Counted from the stretch's first letter, positions 7,633 to 18,047 are shown. The stretch is DNA of 46,490 nt from Bacteroidales bacterium (GCA_017455205.1 JAFTBM010000007.1:1-46490), one strand, 5' to 3'. The notes: generated by a model not told the origin, from the sequence alone. Made by a program: numbers and translations.

Positions 7633-10600
7633 CTATCTTATGATGAGTTTGCGGAGGGAGAAGCCTTGCGCGCTGGTGGCACGGACGAAGTAGGCTCCAG
7701 CTGCGAGCCGACTGACATCGAGGCAGGCTTCGCTATCGACGGTCTGCCGAAGGACGATGCGCCCGTTGAGGTCAACGATTTCGAGGTCGACGATGCCGGC
7801 GGTGGCCACGAAGAGCTGCTGCGAGGCGGGGTTGGGGTAGAGCGTGAGGGGGAGCGAGCCGTCGTCGGGTGCGGTGATGCCTACTGGCGGCGTGAAGAGG
7901 GCGACGAGGGTGGTGTCGGAGGTTACTTCGATGTCGGCCACCGCCGAGGTGCCTCCGTTGCTCCAGCCGATGAAGGTGCAGCCTTCGGCGGGCAGGGCGA
8001 GGACGTGGCATGTGGCACTATCCAGGATTTGTCCGCCGCCGATGCAATGCCCCCAAGCGGAGTTGTTGGGGACGACGCTGACGGTACGCAGAAGGGTTTG
8101 GGCGGAGGCGAGGCGGAAGTTGGCCACGAGGACGGTGTCGGAGGTGACGGTGAGGGTGCGGCTGGCTTGGGAGACCCCATCGCTCCAGCCGACGAAGCGG
8201 TAGGCACTGCCGATGGCTGTGGCGGAGATGGTCAGCTCGCTGTCGTGCTGGGCGTAGCCGCCACCAGTTACCCGCCCGAAGTTTCTGTTGCTGGCGAAGA
8301 GGCTGACGGTGTGGAAGGATGGGGTGTCGGCTTCGGTGGCGGTGGTGAATTGGAAGCGGTTGCTCCAGAGGCTATGGAGCCCCAGGGCGCAGCGCGAGCG
8401 GATGTAGACGTCGTAGGTGGTGGCGGGGTCGAGGCCGGTCAGCACGGCAGCACTGCCGAGGGTTATCAGCGAGCTGCCTCCGCCTTGGTAGAGCCCCTCG
8501 TAGCCGTATTCGATGGCGTAGGAGTAGACGTCGGTGGTACCCGTCCAAGTGAGGACGGCTTCGTTGGTGCCCACAAAGGCAGCTTCGACTGAACCTACTT
8601 GGCTGCAACTGAGGGTGGTGAAGTAGGTGGTGTCGCTCCAATAGGTTTCCTCGCCTACGGCGCAGAGGGGGAAGACGGCCACGTTGTAGCGCGTGCCGGA
8701 GTAGAGGCCAGTGACGGTGGCAGAGGGGTAGTCGGTGGAGGTGGTGTCGCGGTAGACGGTGTCCCAGCGTTCAAATCCGGGTGCGAAGATATGGACTCGC
8801 CAGCTCATCTGGCTTTTGTGGGCTTTCCAACGGAGGAGGGCGGAGCTGTAGGTAACGCTTGACGGGCGGAACATGGTGGGGCCGCCGCAGGGGAGTTCGA
8901 CGGTGGTCAGTGAGAATTCACGCCAGGCGCTGTGCGAGACGCTGTCGCAGTCGGCCCGTACGATGCAGTAGTACTTTGTGTTGTCGCGCAGGCCAGTGAG
9001 GTTGAAAGTGCTGTTGGTGGTGCGGAGGGTGTCGGTGTAGTAGCCGTAGTGCGTACCCATGACGAGGGTGAAGTTGGTGGTTGAGCCTTCCATCTTGAGG
9101 GTGGCGGTGTGGTAGCTGATGTTTTCTTGGGAGATGGAGGTTACGCCTGGGCAGATGGTGCCGTACCACAGGTAGAGGTCGTCGAGGCAGACGCAGTGGG
9201 CCGTTGAGGCGTTGTTGGTGAAGCGGAAGGCGATGCGGAAGTTGCCGTCGGGGACGTTGTTGAAGCTGATGGAGTCGCGCACGCCTCGGCTTGACTGCCA
9301 GCCGTTGCCAATGTGGATGGAGTTGGTGGTGGGTCGGATTTCCTTGATGGGGACGAAGCCGGAGGGGAGGTTGTCGCCAGCGAGGTAGCCCACGGTGAGT
9401 GTTCCCGAGCTGGAGGCATCGAAGCAGTACCAGAAGGAGAGGGTGAGCTTGTTGAGCTGCTCGAGGGTGTAGGGCATAGCGACGTAGGTGTTGGGGCCAA
9501 AGTTCTGGTTGCTCAACGAGGCCATAAGGGTGAGGGTTTTGCGACCGTCCTTCCAGTAGGCGTAGCTTCCGACGTCGGTTACGTGGGGGCCGGGCGAGCG
9601 ACCAGTGGAGTAGGAGAGCCAGCAGTCGGGCAGTTCGCCTGCCATGGCGTAGGTTACGTTGGAGGCGGGCACGTCCTCGAAGCCTTCGTGGATGGTGTCG
9701 CGAGCCGAGGGGGTGTAGCAGGGGGTGGTGAATTCGCCGATGCGCGACCAGTCGCTGAGCAGGGTGTCGGTGGCGGTGAGGGTGCAGAGGCGGACAACCT
9801 GGTATTCATATTCCGTGGAGGCGGTGAGTCCAGTCAGGGTGAAGGAGGTGCCAGTCAGGGTGTCGTAGGTGTAGGCGGCGGAGTCTTTGACGCGGTGAGC
9901 CACGATGTAGCGAGCCGAGGATTCGCCCTGCCAAGTGATTTGGGCGGAGCGGTCGGTCAAGGTGCCGAGGGCAAGGTTGCGCGGGCGCGGACAGGCCTGC
10001 GGCGCGACCGAGAGGTTGTCCACAGCCGAGGGGTAGTCGATATAGGTACTGGCATCGCTGTTGGCCTGGTTGAAGTGGTAGAGTACCAGTCGGCGTACGC
10101 CCGAGGTGTTGTCTACTGGGAAGTAGTAGTGTGCCCACGAGGTGTCGCGGCGGACGATGATGGCGTCGAGTGTGTCTATTCTTCCCCAAGGCGTCAGCTG
10201 CGGGTCGGTGGAGGTCTGGATGGGGATGGAAGGGTCTACCAGCATGACGGCCAAGCCATCGTTGTCGTTGCCGATGGTGCCTCCCATGGCTGCATCAAAC
10301 TCCACTTGATAGCTGCCGGTATTGGCACCAAAGTTGATGTCGCGGTAGGCGATGGCTGTGGTGCGGGTAGCCATGTCCCAGGAGTGGGTGTAGCCGCCGT
10401 CGAGGCTGACATAGGCCGAGGTGGTGGCGTTGCCTGTGGCGGCGGTACCGCGTGCCCAGTCGACGCTGCTGTTGGTGGTGGTCTGCCAACGTTGCCACTC
10501 GGTGGCATCCTCGAAGTCGAAGGTGTAGGGCATAGTGGCTGGGACAGCCTGCGCGGTGGTGAAGTAGCACACCTCGGTGCTCCACGATGCGCGGCTACCG

Positions 10601-13600
10601 TTGGCACAGACCGAGGCGGCACGGAAGCGGTAGGTGGTGCCTGGTTGCAAGCCTGCCAGGGTGAAGGGAACTACACCTGCGGGCACTTCGGTCCAAGTGT
10701 CGCTTCCCTCGGGGGCATAGCGCACCCACCACGAGGTGGAGCTGACGGTGTCGGTCCAAGCCAGGTCGGCAGTGGTGGCACTGGCTCCCACCGAGTGGAG
10801 GTCGTAGACTGTGGCACAGGGGGCTACGTATTCAATCAGGATGTCGTCGATGCCGCAATAGGTGGACGACCCTGAGAGGAACTGCACCTTGAAGGCGATG
10901 AAGCTACCGCTGCCAGTGTAGGCACTGAGGGTGTCGGTGTATTCACTGACGGTGGTGGTCAGCGAGTGGGTGGCGATGGGGACAAAGGTGGCATCGTCGG
11001 TGGGGTCGGTCATAGCACCCACGATGAGCGAGGTGGTTCCCTGGCGGCTTGCCCTGGCCCAGAAGCTAATGCGGCAGTCGCGTATGGGGTAGGCACTGGC
11101 ATCGATTTCGGGCAGTATCATGGTCTGCCAGGAGTTGGAGCTGTAGACATAGTAATAGATGGAGCGGGTTCCAGTGTAGGCGTAGCTGCTGCTGGAGTAT
11201 ATCTTGGGGTAGTCAGCGGAGTTGTTGCGCAAGCGATTCCAGCAGGTGGGGACGGATGCCGTGTAGTCAGCTGGGTCGATGAACATAGGCAGCGAGTTGA
11301 TGGCACAGGTGGTGGTGAAGGACTTGACGTACGACCAGTTGCTGACGTCGGTATTGGAGCAGCGTGCACGGACGTAGACGTCGTAGGTAGTGGTGCCATC
11401 AAGCTGGGTAAGCCGCAGGCTATTGGTGCTGACCACCACCGTGGTGCCCTGACCCTGGGTGAATCCCGCTGGACCGTATTCCACCTCGTAGCGCGAGGCA
11501 TTGCCCTGCCAGCCGACGACGGCGGAGTTGTGGGTGATAGCACTGAAGGTGATGTCGGTCGGTCGGTCGCACGTGGGGATGCGGCTGACAGTTACATCGT
11601 CCACGTAAGCCATGCTGGTGCAACTGGTGTTGGCACCGTAGAAGGGCGGTGCCTCGCAGTAGAGGGCGATGAAGAGGCCAGAGCCTGTGTAGCGGTCGAA
11701 GTAGATGTCGGTGCCGTGCAGCGTGTTGGAAGCTTGGTTGTGGAGGTCGAGCGTATCGTAAGGCTCAAAGGTGGAAATATCCTCTGGGTTGCTCATCACT
11801 CCGATGACGAGGCGGGTGGTGCTGGTGGGGTTGATTGTGCCACAACGCACCGCAAACGAGAGGGTAAGGGTGCTGATAGGCTCGTCGAACATAGGCAGTG
11901 CCGCATAGCTATAGGTCGAAGAGGTGAGGTCGTGGTAGGAATGGAAGATGAGCAGACGGCTGCCTGTGATAGTAGGCGTGTAGTAGGGGTATGGATATTG
12001 CGTCGAAAGATTGTTGGTATGCTTCACCCAGCAGGAGCTGATGGAGGCCGTCGGTGATCCTTCGTAGCGCTCAAAGGTCTCCACATAAGGTACCGACTGC
12101 GGATTGCACGAGGTACGCACCGACCCTTGCACCGACCACTGCGACGACTCGCTGCCGCAGATGCCCTTCACATAGTAGTAGTAGGTCGTATTTGCCGTAA
12201 GCCCGCCTACGGTGGCACTGTTGGTGGTCGTCGTCTGTGTGATAGCGGAGGTAGCAGTGGCTGGATTGACTGGCACGGTGGAGAGCAGCACTTGGTAGGA
12301 GGATGCACTTCCCTGCCACGTGAGTCCTATGGAGGAATTGGACATGCTGGCCACTTTCACTCCCGTCGGACGGCTGCAGGTGGGGATACTGGTGCAGACA
12401 TCAAACACTACGTTAGGGCGATTGGAGGTGCACGAGCTGCTTGTGGCTGTGAAGTTGCTGCTCTCGTCTGCACGCCAGCCGTAGATGGTACGTGCACCCG
12501 AAGCCGAGCTGTAGCGGAAGTTGATGTTGGCCGAGCAGAAGGTGTCGCGAGCAAAGGTGATGACCAGGTTGCTGTTGCCTGTATAGGCAAACTGACGGCG
12601 GAAAGGTATTTCCACCCAACCGTTGGCTGCCACCTCCAGGTCGCCGCTATAGACGAGGGTCATACCGCCCCGGTTGATAGTGTCAGCCCCGTGGAATATC
12701 TCCTGCACGTCCTCCTTCATGTAGATGCGTGCCTTGTAGATAGTCCCCCCTTGGCTGCCCACATAGAGCGAGATACCATTGATTAGATTCCCCTCCTCGA
12801 GACCCATACCGATGAGTTCCTGCGAGGAGAATATCGAACTGCTGTAGCCTTGCAGGTTGTTGCTCGACTGGGCATAGAAGGCAAACTTGGAGTCGGCGTT
12901 TGTGGCACGACCGATGGTATCCACCACATTGGTCATCGTGCTGCCGCATTCGTAGCGTGTTCGGAACGAGACCACATCGCCCCAGCTGCTACTGCCGTCG
13001 GTGCAGATTTTGCGCACCCGCACGTAGTAGGCCGTCCGCGAGAGCAATCCCGACAGCACCCCCGTCGTCCCCGTTACCACTTGCGAGGCCACACTGGTGG
13101 TGAACTCCACGTCCATGGCCGACTGCATCTCGTAGCTCGCCGTGCTGCTACCCGTCCACGTCAGGCGTGCCATACTTCCTGCCACGCTGTCCACTGCCAC
13201 ATCCACTGGCCACCTGCACGCTGGCAGCTGGCTCACCACCAAGTTGTCGAGGTAGATGTGGTTTTGCTGCCCAGATCCCGAGGGGATGGGAGCGAAGAAG
13301 GCCAACCGCCCCGTGATGCTAAAGCCTTCAAGCGAGAGCGTGTAATGCTCCACCGACGAGGTGGCGTTCGACGAGAGGTCGTAGGCTTTTAGCAGCCTAA
13401 ACGAGGAGGCATCCGACGGGTCGACCATCGTGCCCAAATATATCAAGCTCTTGTAGCTCGACCGCTCGCTACGTTTGAGGTCGAACTCTATCATCATGTC
13501 CGAGTATGGCAGTTCGAATTCGGGCAACACTGCATAGCTGCTGGCCGATCCACTATAGTTGGCGTGGAAGTAGAGCCCCATACCGCTGCTTTGCGTGGCT

Positions 13601-16311
13601 GCACCGCTGTAGGGGTAAGGGTAGCTGTGCATATTGGTGTTCGCTCCCTCAACGTACATCTTGTACCAGCAGCTGCTGATGTCGCTGGCCGCGCCGCTGG
13701 TATAGGTCTCAAACGTCTCCCGATAGGGCATATCGGCTATCGGGATGGGGGCACATTCCGTTTGGAAACTGACTGGGCTGGAGGGAGCCGAGCCAGTGCC
13801 TCCGCATTGTGCCGTCACCGATACGTAGTAGCGCATCCCCCGCTGCAGGCCGCGAAGCCTCACCTGCGTGGTGGTGGGGTAGGCATAGAGCGAATCGCGA
13901 GCCGAAGTGGCCGTCTCGGGCCAATAGGTAACCACGTAGCTGCCCGTGTTGCTCGTGTCTGTCCACTGGACCAGTGCGCTGTCGCCCAGCAGGTACATCT
14001 CTGGCACGCTGACCCCGCTCACCCCTGGGCAGGTGGTGGGCGTGTAGAGGTAGATATCGTCGAGGAAGAATGTGTTCGACCTCATATCCACCGTGAAGGC
14101 CAAGCGGTGCAGCCCTATGAGCGTGTCGGGCAGGACGACTTTGTACTGCTTCCACGTAGTGCCAGAGGCTGTTACCGTCCGCGTGGTAGTATCCACCTGC
14201 TCACCACGGATGGCCAACTTGTAGTAGTCGGCTCGATCCGACGACTGCGGTGCACTGCTGCGCGTGGCATATATGGCCATGTTGCCCAGGTAGTTGATGG
14301 TTGTGTTCGAGCTGTTAGCCTTCATCCAGAAGGTCATCTCCTCATGCCCTGTGAAGTTGATAGGCGGAGTCATCAGCATGGAGAAGTAGGTGTAGCTGCT
14401 CGTAGTGCCATAGAAGTAGAATGCTTTCTCGCCGCTATGGACGTTGGCACCCGTGGCCGCTGGCCGCCAGCAGTAGGAGGAACTGGTGTTGAGCACATTC
14501 CAGCAGAGGTAGGTGGGTGCCGAGCTCGTGCCACCCCACAATCCCTCGGCGCCGAAGCTCGCAGGCAAGCTCACCGCCGAGGCACAGGCCGTGGCAAACG
14601 AGAACGGCAGGTAGGCATAGCTGGTGTCCGACCCGCAGTTGGTGTAGATCCGACCCTCGTAGTTGCGACCTGGCAACAGCCCCGTTATCACCATCGAGGC
14701 TGGACCGTCGAGGGTGTCGTAGTGTGCGATGCCTACTTCGTTCATCACCACCGTGAATCGCGGCTCGGTGGGGTGCACTATGTTGAGCGTGGCCATCGTG
14801 GTACCAACGCCCGAGACGCTGTATGACGTAGGCCGCGTGCAGACCGAGGGATAACCCACAAACACCTCGTCGATATACACCTCGTTGCCGTCGTTAGCCT
14901 CGGCCAGCAGCGTCAGGTAGCGTTTGCTCCCGCTGTAGCTCGTCAGCGGTACCTCGAAGTATTCCCACACGTAGTTGGTGCTCACCTGCACCGTGCTGAT
15001 GCGGTCGAACGTCGAAAGGTCGCTCGCATAGTCTATCGCTCCGATACTGATGCGACCGCCCGAGTTGGTGGTGCGCAATGCCCAAAAGCCTACCACCAGC
15101 GTGTTGAGCGCCGCTGGCATCTCGGGCAGCGACACCCACGATTTCACCCCCGTCGTGCTGCTCACCAGGTGCAGACTATAGTTGCCCTCCTGACTGTATG
15201 TTCTGTCAGGATAAGGGTAGCGCTGCGTTGTCGCCTCGGCATGCCGCTGCCAGCAGGCATCTATCTCGCCGTTCACTCCGCTGGCCGTGGCATCCTCGAA
15301 GCCATAGCGATAGGGCAACGAGGCCACCGTCGCACAAGGGGTCTCCAGCTCTGCCCAGTTCCAGAAGCTCGTGTCGCCTGCACCACAGATGGCCGACACG
15401 TGCAGCGTGTAGTCAGTGCTGGCATCAAGCCCCGAAAACGTGGAGGAAAGCCCACTTACCTCGCGCTCCGCCAACACAGTGCTTCCCCGCAGTAGGCTCA
15501 CCTTGTAGCGACTGGCACCCGAGGTGTCGGCCCAAGCGAAGGTGAAGCCCGAGGCGGAGACATTCGATGCCGTCAGCCCGTAGGGTCTTGCACAGCTTAT
15601 CACTGGCGGTGCAAAACAATAGTAGCGCCCCGCACCAGGCCACTGCTCGTAGTCCCAGTAGGTGTCGCTCCCCGATGTGAAGTGCCGCCCGACGTGGAGC
15701 GAATCCACTATCCAGCCATCTTCCCTATCCACACACATCCCCACAAAGAAAGAGGCATCGGGCTTCTGGCTTGGTGCATCGGGCGAGTAGACTATCATCA
15801 CCTTGCCGCTCTTGTAGAGCTGCACCTGCCAAGCGTAGCGTTGCATGCGAGTGCCATAGCTGTAGGTTCCGATGCAGAATTCCACCACTAGGAGCGTGTC
15901 GCCAAAGGTCTGCTTGTATATGTGGTGCGTGTCGGGCTCGAGGTAGCCGTCGCACCCCATGCCCACCACCTTCGGGTTGTTCGAACTGGCATCGCTCCAA
16001 GTCAGCCCGTCATACGAACCCGTCCCCGTGGCATCGTTGCCGAGTTTCAGCGTCCCGTTGCTATTGACCGAAAAGCGCGTAAAGGTCTCGTTGGCAAATG
16101 GGAAGTTGAAGCCTATGTTGTAGGTCCCCGAAGCTTGGTCGTCGCCGCTGTTGCAGATGCTGCTCGTCGCCGTCAGCGTCCGCCAGAGCGAAGCATCTAC
16201 CCCCGTGGAATAAGTATAAATCCCCAGACTATAATCTTGCGCCGATGCTTTTCCACACAAACAAACGGTTAGCACCAACGCCCACAACGCCCCAATATAC
16301 ACCTTTTTCAT
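7633..16311 (-). CDS. Giant fibronectin-III/choice-of-anchor-J surface protein with Por-type sorting domain
   Basis: 2892 residues. The signal peptide ends near residue 24 (GKASA before QDYS). After an N-terminal domain of about 220 residues the protein alternates fibronectin type III-like modules (eleven by my count, usually beginning TCxRP and ending FTT-x-C) with seven choice-of-anchor-J modules ([ML]PYxxxFE ... CW). One position in the series holds a different domain (GSTMTNVVDTIGRATNA onward, with ISLYVGSQGG). The last three FN3 modules are consecutive. Two divergent InlB-like beta repeats (FVGWSDGVS and FIGWSNGGTS) follow. The final 75 residues, LTLYPNPASQQLFV ... GAYFVRATSAQG ... KLIIR, are a classic T9SS type A sorting domain. 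Probably a surface-anchored adhesin or carbohydrate-binding protein. AAGGAGG lies four bases before the ATG, and its promoter is at 16381-16411. Confidence 0.92.
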   Translation of the reverse strand: MKKVYIGALWALVLTVCLCGKASAQDYSLGIYTYSTGVDASLWRTLTATSSICNSGDDQASGTYNIGFNFPFANETFTRFSVNSNGTLKLGNDATGTGSYDGLTWSDASSNNPKVVGMGCDGYLEPDTHHIYKQTFGDTLLVVEFCIGTYSYGTRMQRYAWQVQLYKSGKVMIVYSPDAPSQKPDASFFVGMCVDREDGWIVDSLHVGRHFTSGSDTYWDYEQWPGAGRYYCFAPPVISCARPYGLTASNVSASGFTFAWADTSGASRYKVSLLRGSTVLAEREVSGLSSTFSGLDASTDYTLHVSAICGAGDTSFWNWAELETPCATVASLPYRYGFEDATASGVNGEIDACWQRHAEATTQRYPYPDRTYSQEGNYSLHLVSSTTGVKSWVSLPEMPAALNTLVVGFWALRTTNSGGRISIGAIDYASDLSTFDRISTVQVSTNYVWEYFEVPLTSYSGSKRYLTLLAEANDGNEVYIDEVFVGYPSVCTRPTSYSVSGVGTTMATLNIVHPTEPRFTVVMNEVGIAHYDTLDGPASMVITGLLPGRNYEGRIYTNCGSDTSYAYLPFSFATACASAVSLPASFGAEGLWGGTSSAPTYLCWNVLNTSSSYCWRPAATGANVHSGEKAFYFYGTTSSYTYFSMLMTPPINFTGHEEMTFWMKANSSNTTINYLGNMAIYATRSSAPQSSDRADYYKLAIRGEQVDTTTRTVTASGTTWKQYKVVLPDTLIGLHRLAFTVDMRSNTFFLDDIYLYTPTTCPGVSGVSVPEMYLLGDSALVQWTDTSNTGSYVVTYWPETATSARDSLYAYPTTTQVRLRGLQRGMRYYVSVTAQCGGTGSAPSSPVSFQTECAPIPIADMPYRETFETYTSGAASDISSCWYKMYVEGANTNMHSYPYPYSGAATQSSGMGLYFHANYSGSASSYAVLPEFELPYSDMMIEFDLKRSERSSYKSLIYLGTMVDPSDASSFRLLKAYDLSSNATSSVEHYTLSLEGFSITGRLAFFAPIPSGSGQQNHIYLDNLVVSQLPACRWPVDVAVDSVAGSMARLTWTGSSTASYEMQSAMDVEFTTSVASQVVTGTTGVLSGLLSRTAYYVRVRKICTDGSSSWGDVVSFRTRYECGSTMTNVVDTIGRATNADSKFAFYAQSSNNLQGYSSSIFSSQELIGMGLEEGNLINGISLYVGSQGGTIYKARIYMKEDVQEIFHGADTINRGGMTLVYSGDLEVAANGWVEIPFRRQFAYTGNSNLVITFARDTFCSANINFRYSSASGARTIYGWRADESSNFTATSSSCTSNRPNVVFDVCTSIPTCSRPTGVKVASMSNSSIGLTWQGSASSYQVLLSTVPVNPATATSAITQTTTTNSATVGGLTANTTYYYYVKGICGSESSQWSVQGSVRTSCNPQSVPYVETFERYEGSPTASISSCWVKHTNNLSTQYPYPYYTPTITGSRLLIFHSYHDLTSSTYSYAALPMFDEPISTLTLSFAVRCGTINPTSTTRLVIGVMSNPEDISTFEPYDTLDLHNQASNTLHGTDIYFDRYTGSGLFIALYCEAPPFYGANTSCTSMAYVDDVTVSRIPTCDRPTDITFSAITHNSAVVGWQGNASRYEVEYGPAGFTQGQGTTVVVSTNSLRLTQLDGTTTYDVYVRARCSNTDVSNWSYVKSFTTTCAINSLPMFIDPADYTASVPTCWNRLRNNSADYPKIYSSSSYAYTGTRSIYYYVYSSNSWQTMILPEIDASAYPIRDCRISFWARASRQGTTSLIVGAMTDPTDDATFVPIATHSLTTTVSEYTDTLSAYTGSGSFIAFKVQFLSGSSTYCGIDDILIEYVAPCATVYDLHSVGASATTADLAWTDTVSSTSWWVRYAPEGSDTWTEVPAGVVPFTLAGLQPGTTYRFRAASVCANGSRASWSTEVCYFTTAQAVPATMPYTFDFEDATEWQRWQTTTNSSVDWARGTAATGNATTSAYVSLDGGYTHSWDMATRTTAIAYRDINFGANTGSYQVEFDAAMGGTIGNDNDGLAVMLVDPSIPIQTSTDPQLTPWGRIDTLDAIIVRRDTSWAHYYFPVDNTSGVRRLVLYHFNQANSDASTYIDYPSAVDNLSVAPQACPRPRNLALGTLTDRSAQITWQGESSARYIVAHRVKDSAAYTYDTLTGTSFTLTGLTASTEYEYQVVRLCTLTATDTLLSDWSRIGEFTTPCYTPSARDTIHEGFEDVPASNVTYAMAGELPDCWLSYSTGRSPGPHVTDVGSYAYWKDGRKTLTLMASLSNQNFGPNTYVAMPYTLEQLNKLTLSFWYCFDASSSGTLTVGYLAGDNLPSGFVPIKEIRPTTNSIHIGNGWQSSRGVRDSISFNNVPDGNFRIAFRFTNNASTAHCVCLDDLYLWYGTICPGVTSISQENISYHTATLKMEGSTTNFTLVMGTHYGYYTDTLRTTNSTFNLTGLRDNTKYYCIVRADCDSVSHSAWREFSLTTVELPCGGPTMFRPSSVTYSSALLRWKAHKSQMSWRVHIFAPGFERWDTVYRDTTSTDYPSATVTGLYSGTRYNVAVFPLCAVGEETYWSDTTYFTTLSCSQVGSVEAAFVGTNEAVLTWTGTTDVYSYAIEYGYEGLYQGGGSSLITLGSAAVLTGLDPATTYDVYIRSRCALGLHSLWSNRFQFTTATEADTPSFHTVSLFASNRNFGRVTGGGYAQHDSELTISATAIGSAYRFVGWSDGVSQASRTLTVTSDTVLVANFRLASAQTLLRTVSVVPNNSAWGHCIGGGQILDSATCHVLALPAEGCTFIGWSNGGTSAVADIEVTSDTTLVALFTPPVGITAPDDGSLPLTLYPNPASQQLFVATAGIVDLEIVDLNGRIVLRQTVDSEACLDVSRLAAGAYFVRATSAQGFSLRKLIIR

Positions 16312-16380
16312 ACTGCCTCCTTATTTTCGGTTCATTGATTATCAACTATTAACGCAACAATCCACTCTTGTTGCACACTA

Positions 16381-16411
16381 CAAATATACCAACTTTCTGC
16401 GAAAACCACAA
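16381..16411 (-). promoter_or_regulatory. Bacteroidetes-type promoter for the 2892-residue surface protein
   Basis: On the minus strand TTG (16409-16411), a 20-base spacer and TATATTTG (16381-16388). The leader to the ATG at 16311 is about 65 bases. Confidence 0.75.
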
Positions 16412-16480
16412 CATTTTCCACATTTTTTTCCCCCTCCCCCACCCTTGCTTTCTTAACACCTAACCCGTCCCGCCTTTCCA

Positions 16481-16526
16481 TTCCCAATTCTCAATTTTCA
16501 ACTCTCACTTCCCAATTCTCACTTCC
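16481..16526. repeat. AATTCTCAATTTTC short intergenic array
   Basis: Imperfect tandem units CCCAATTCT, CAATTTT, CAACTCT and CACTTCC. Directly abuts the dispersed repeat at 16527, as the related array at 7363-7418 directly abuts the one at 7420. Confidence 0.65.
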
Positions 16527-16613
16527 CACCCGCTCCGTATCCGCTCCGTATCCACTCCGTATCCGCTCCGTATCAAGTCCGTATCCGGGCGGTGAGCATA
16601 CGGGTCGAAAACG
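16527..16613 (+). repeat. Dispersed repeat family B, copy 1 (87 bp)
   Basis: Begins CACCCGCTCCGTATC and contains five 11-bp units with core TCCGTATC, then GCGGTGAGCATACGGGTCGAAAACG. It matches 30701-30787 in the same orientation at 83 of 87 positions. Confidence 0.9.
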
Positions 16614-16745
16614 GGGTGGATGCAGTTCGGGTTGCTACCCGCTAGGAGGCAGATAATATCCACCTGTCGGGGGCAACAGATGCGACCAATCCCGTCGGAC
16701 TACCTCGCACCCTCGTTCAAAAGGTGAGAAATCAAAGAAGGAGCC

Positions 16746-18047
16746 TCAATCCACCGCTATGTCGCGATTGACGTTGCGTGAGCCTGCCAAGGCGTAGTAG
16801 AGGATGTAGAGCAGCATGGCCACGACGAGCCAGTAGCTGCCCATGTAGCCCACCGAGCCGGCGAGGGCGTTTTGCAGCAGCGGCATGATGCCACCGCCGA
16901 CCACCATGGTCATGAAAAGCCCCGAGGCTTGCTCGGTGTAGCGGCCAAGCCCCTCGACCGAGAGGTTGAATATTGCACCCCACATGAGCGATGTGCAGAG
17001 GCCGCAGAGCACCAGAAACAGGGCGCTTATCGGCACGCTGAACATGGCAAAGCCTTCGGCCACGCTGTAGCCAGGCATGCTGATGCGTAGGCTTTCGGGC
17101 ATCAGGATGGCCACCACGATGAGGAGGGCGGCCAGCGAGGCCACGGCGGCCAGCTGCACTCGGGTGGCTACCCGCTTGCTGATGGCTGTGCTCACCGCCC
17201 GGCCTACCATCATCAGCAGCCAGTAGACGGCGGCCACTGCTCCACCTACCGCAGCCCCAGCCAGCGGGTCGTCGGTCAGGTAGAAGTTGAGTTCGGCTGG
17301 TATGCCTACTTCCAAGCCGACGTAGAAGAAGATGGCTATGATGCCCAGGCGCGTGTGGCGGAAGCTCCAGGCGCTATGACGGTCTTTGCCAGCGGGAGTC
17401 TCGCGACGTTGGTTGGGTTCGGGTATGCTGACAAAGAGTAGTGCCACAAAGGAGAGGGCGAAGACGCACATGGCCACCACGAGCAGCGGCACTACGTCGG
17501 CCATGGCTGTGCGCTCGGTTACCTGCCCTATCAAGGCACCCACCAGCAGGGGGGTGAGGGTGCCAGTCAGGGAGTTGAAGGTGCCGCCCGTCTGGATGAG
17601 CTGGTTGCCGCGGTTGCCGCCGCCACCCAGGAGGTTGAGCATGGGGTTGACCACCGTGTTGAGCATGCAGACCGAGAAGCCGCAGACAAATGCTCCCAGC
17701 AGGTAGACCAAGTAGTTGAGCATCACTGGTTGTCCGCCGACGTTGGCCACGTTCACCTCGGCACCCACCACGCTCGACAGCCATTGCACCCCCACACCGC
17801 AAAAGCCTACCGCCAGGGCTACCAAGGCGGTGCGCTTATAGCCTATGCGTGCCAGCAGTTTGCCCGCAGGGATACCCATGAAGAGGTAGGCCAGGAAGTT
17901 CATCGCATTGCCCAGCATGCCGGCCCAAGGGTAGTCGGTTTTCCAAATGTTGCCGAAGGGGGCTGCCATGTTGGTTACAAAGGATATCATGGCGAACATG
18001 AAGAACATGGCTACCACGGCGATGGTGTGGGTGCTTTTCTGACTCAT
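16746..18047 (-). CDS. Sugar MFS transporter, FucP/GluP-like
   Basis: 433 residues with about twelve hydrophobic segments. The N-terminal half has FMFAMISFVTNMAAPFGN and FLAYLFMGIPAGKLLARIGYKRTALVAL, the motif A-like loop of the FHS (fucose-galactose-glucose:H+ symporter) group. The second half keeps ISALFLVLCGLCTSLMWGAIFNLS and SGLFMTMVVGGGIMPLLQ, also typical of FucP/GluP. It likely imports a hexose or deoxyhexose across the inner membrane with protons; the exact sugar is not readable. It starts 36 bases after the C10 peptidase gene with no promoter between, so the two may share a transcript. Confidence 0.82.
   Translation of the reverse strand: MSQKSTHTIAVVAMFFMFAMISFVTNMAAPFGNIWKTDYPWAGMLGNAMNFLAYLFMGIPAGKLLARIGYKRTALVALAVGFCGVGVQWLSSVVGAEVNVANVGGQPVMLNYLVYLLGAFVCGFSVCMLNTVVNPMLNLLGGGGNRGNQLIQTGGTFNSLTGTLTPLLVGALIGQVTERTAMADVVPLLVVAMCVFALSFVALLFVSIPEPNQRRETPAGKDRHSAWSFRHTRLGIIAIFFYVGLEVGIPAELNFYLTDDPLAGAAVGGAVAAVYWLLMMVGRAVSTAISKRVATRVQLAAVASLAALLIVVAILMPESLRISMPGYSVAEGFAMFSVPISALFLVLCGLCTSLMWGAIFNLSVEGLGRYTEQASGLFMTMVVGGGIMPLLQNALAGSVGYMGSYWLVVAMLLYILYYALAGSRNVNRDIAVD

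Larger units (their letters stand above)
16312..16745. other. Intergenic region between the giant surface protein and the sugar transporter
   Basis: Noncoding. It holds the promoter of the 2892-residue gene (16381-16411), an AATTCTCAATTTTC array (16481-16526) and an 87-bp dispersed repeat (16527-16613), followed by a GC-rich tail with CGGGTTGCTACCCG. No terminator with a clear U-run was found for the transporter gene ending at 16746. Confidence 0.65.
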
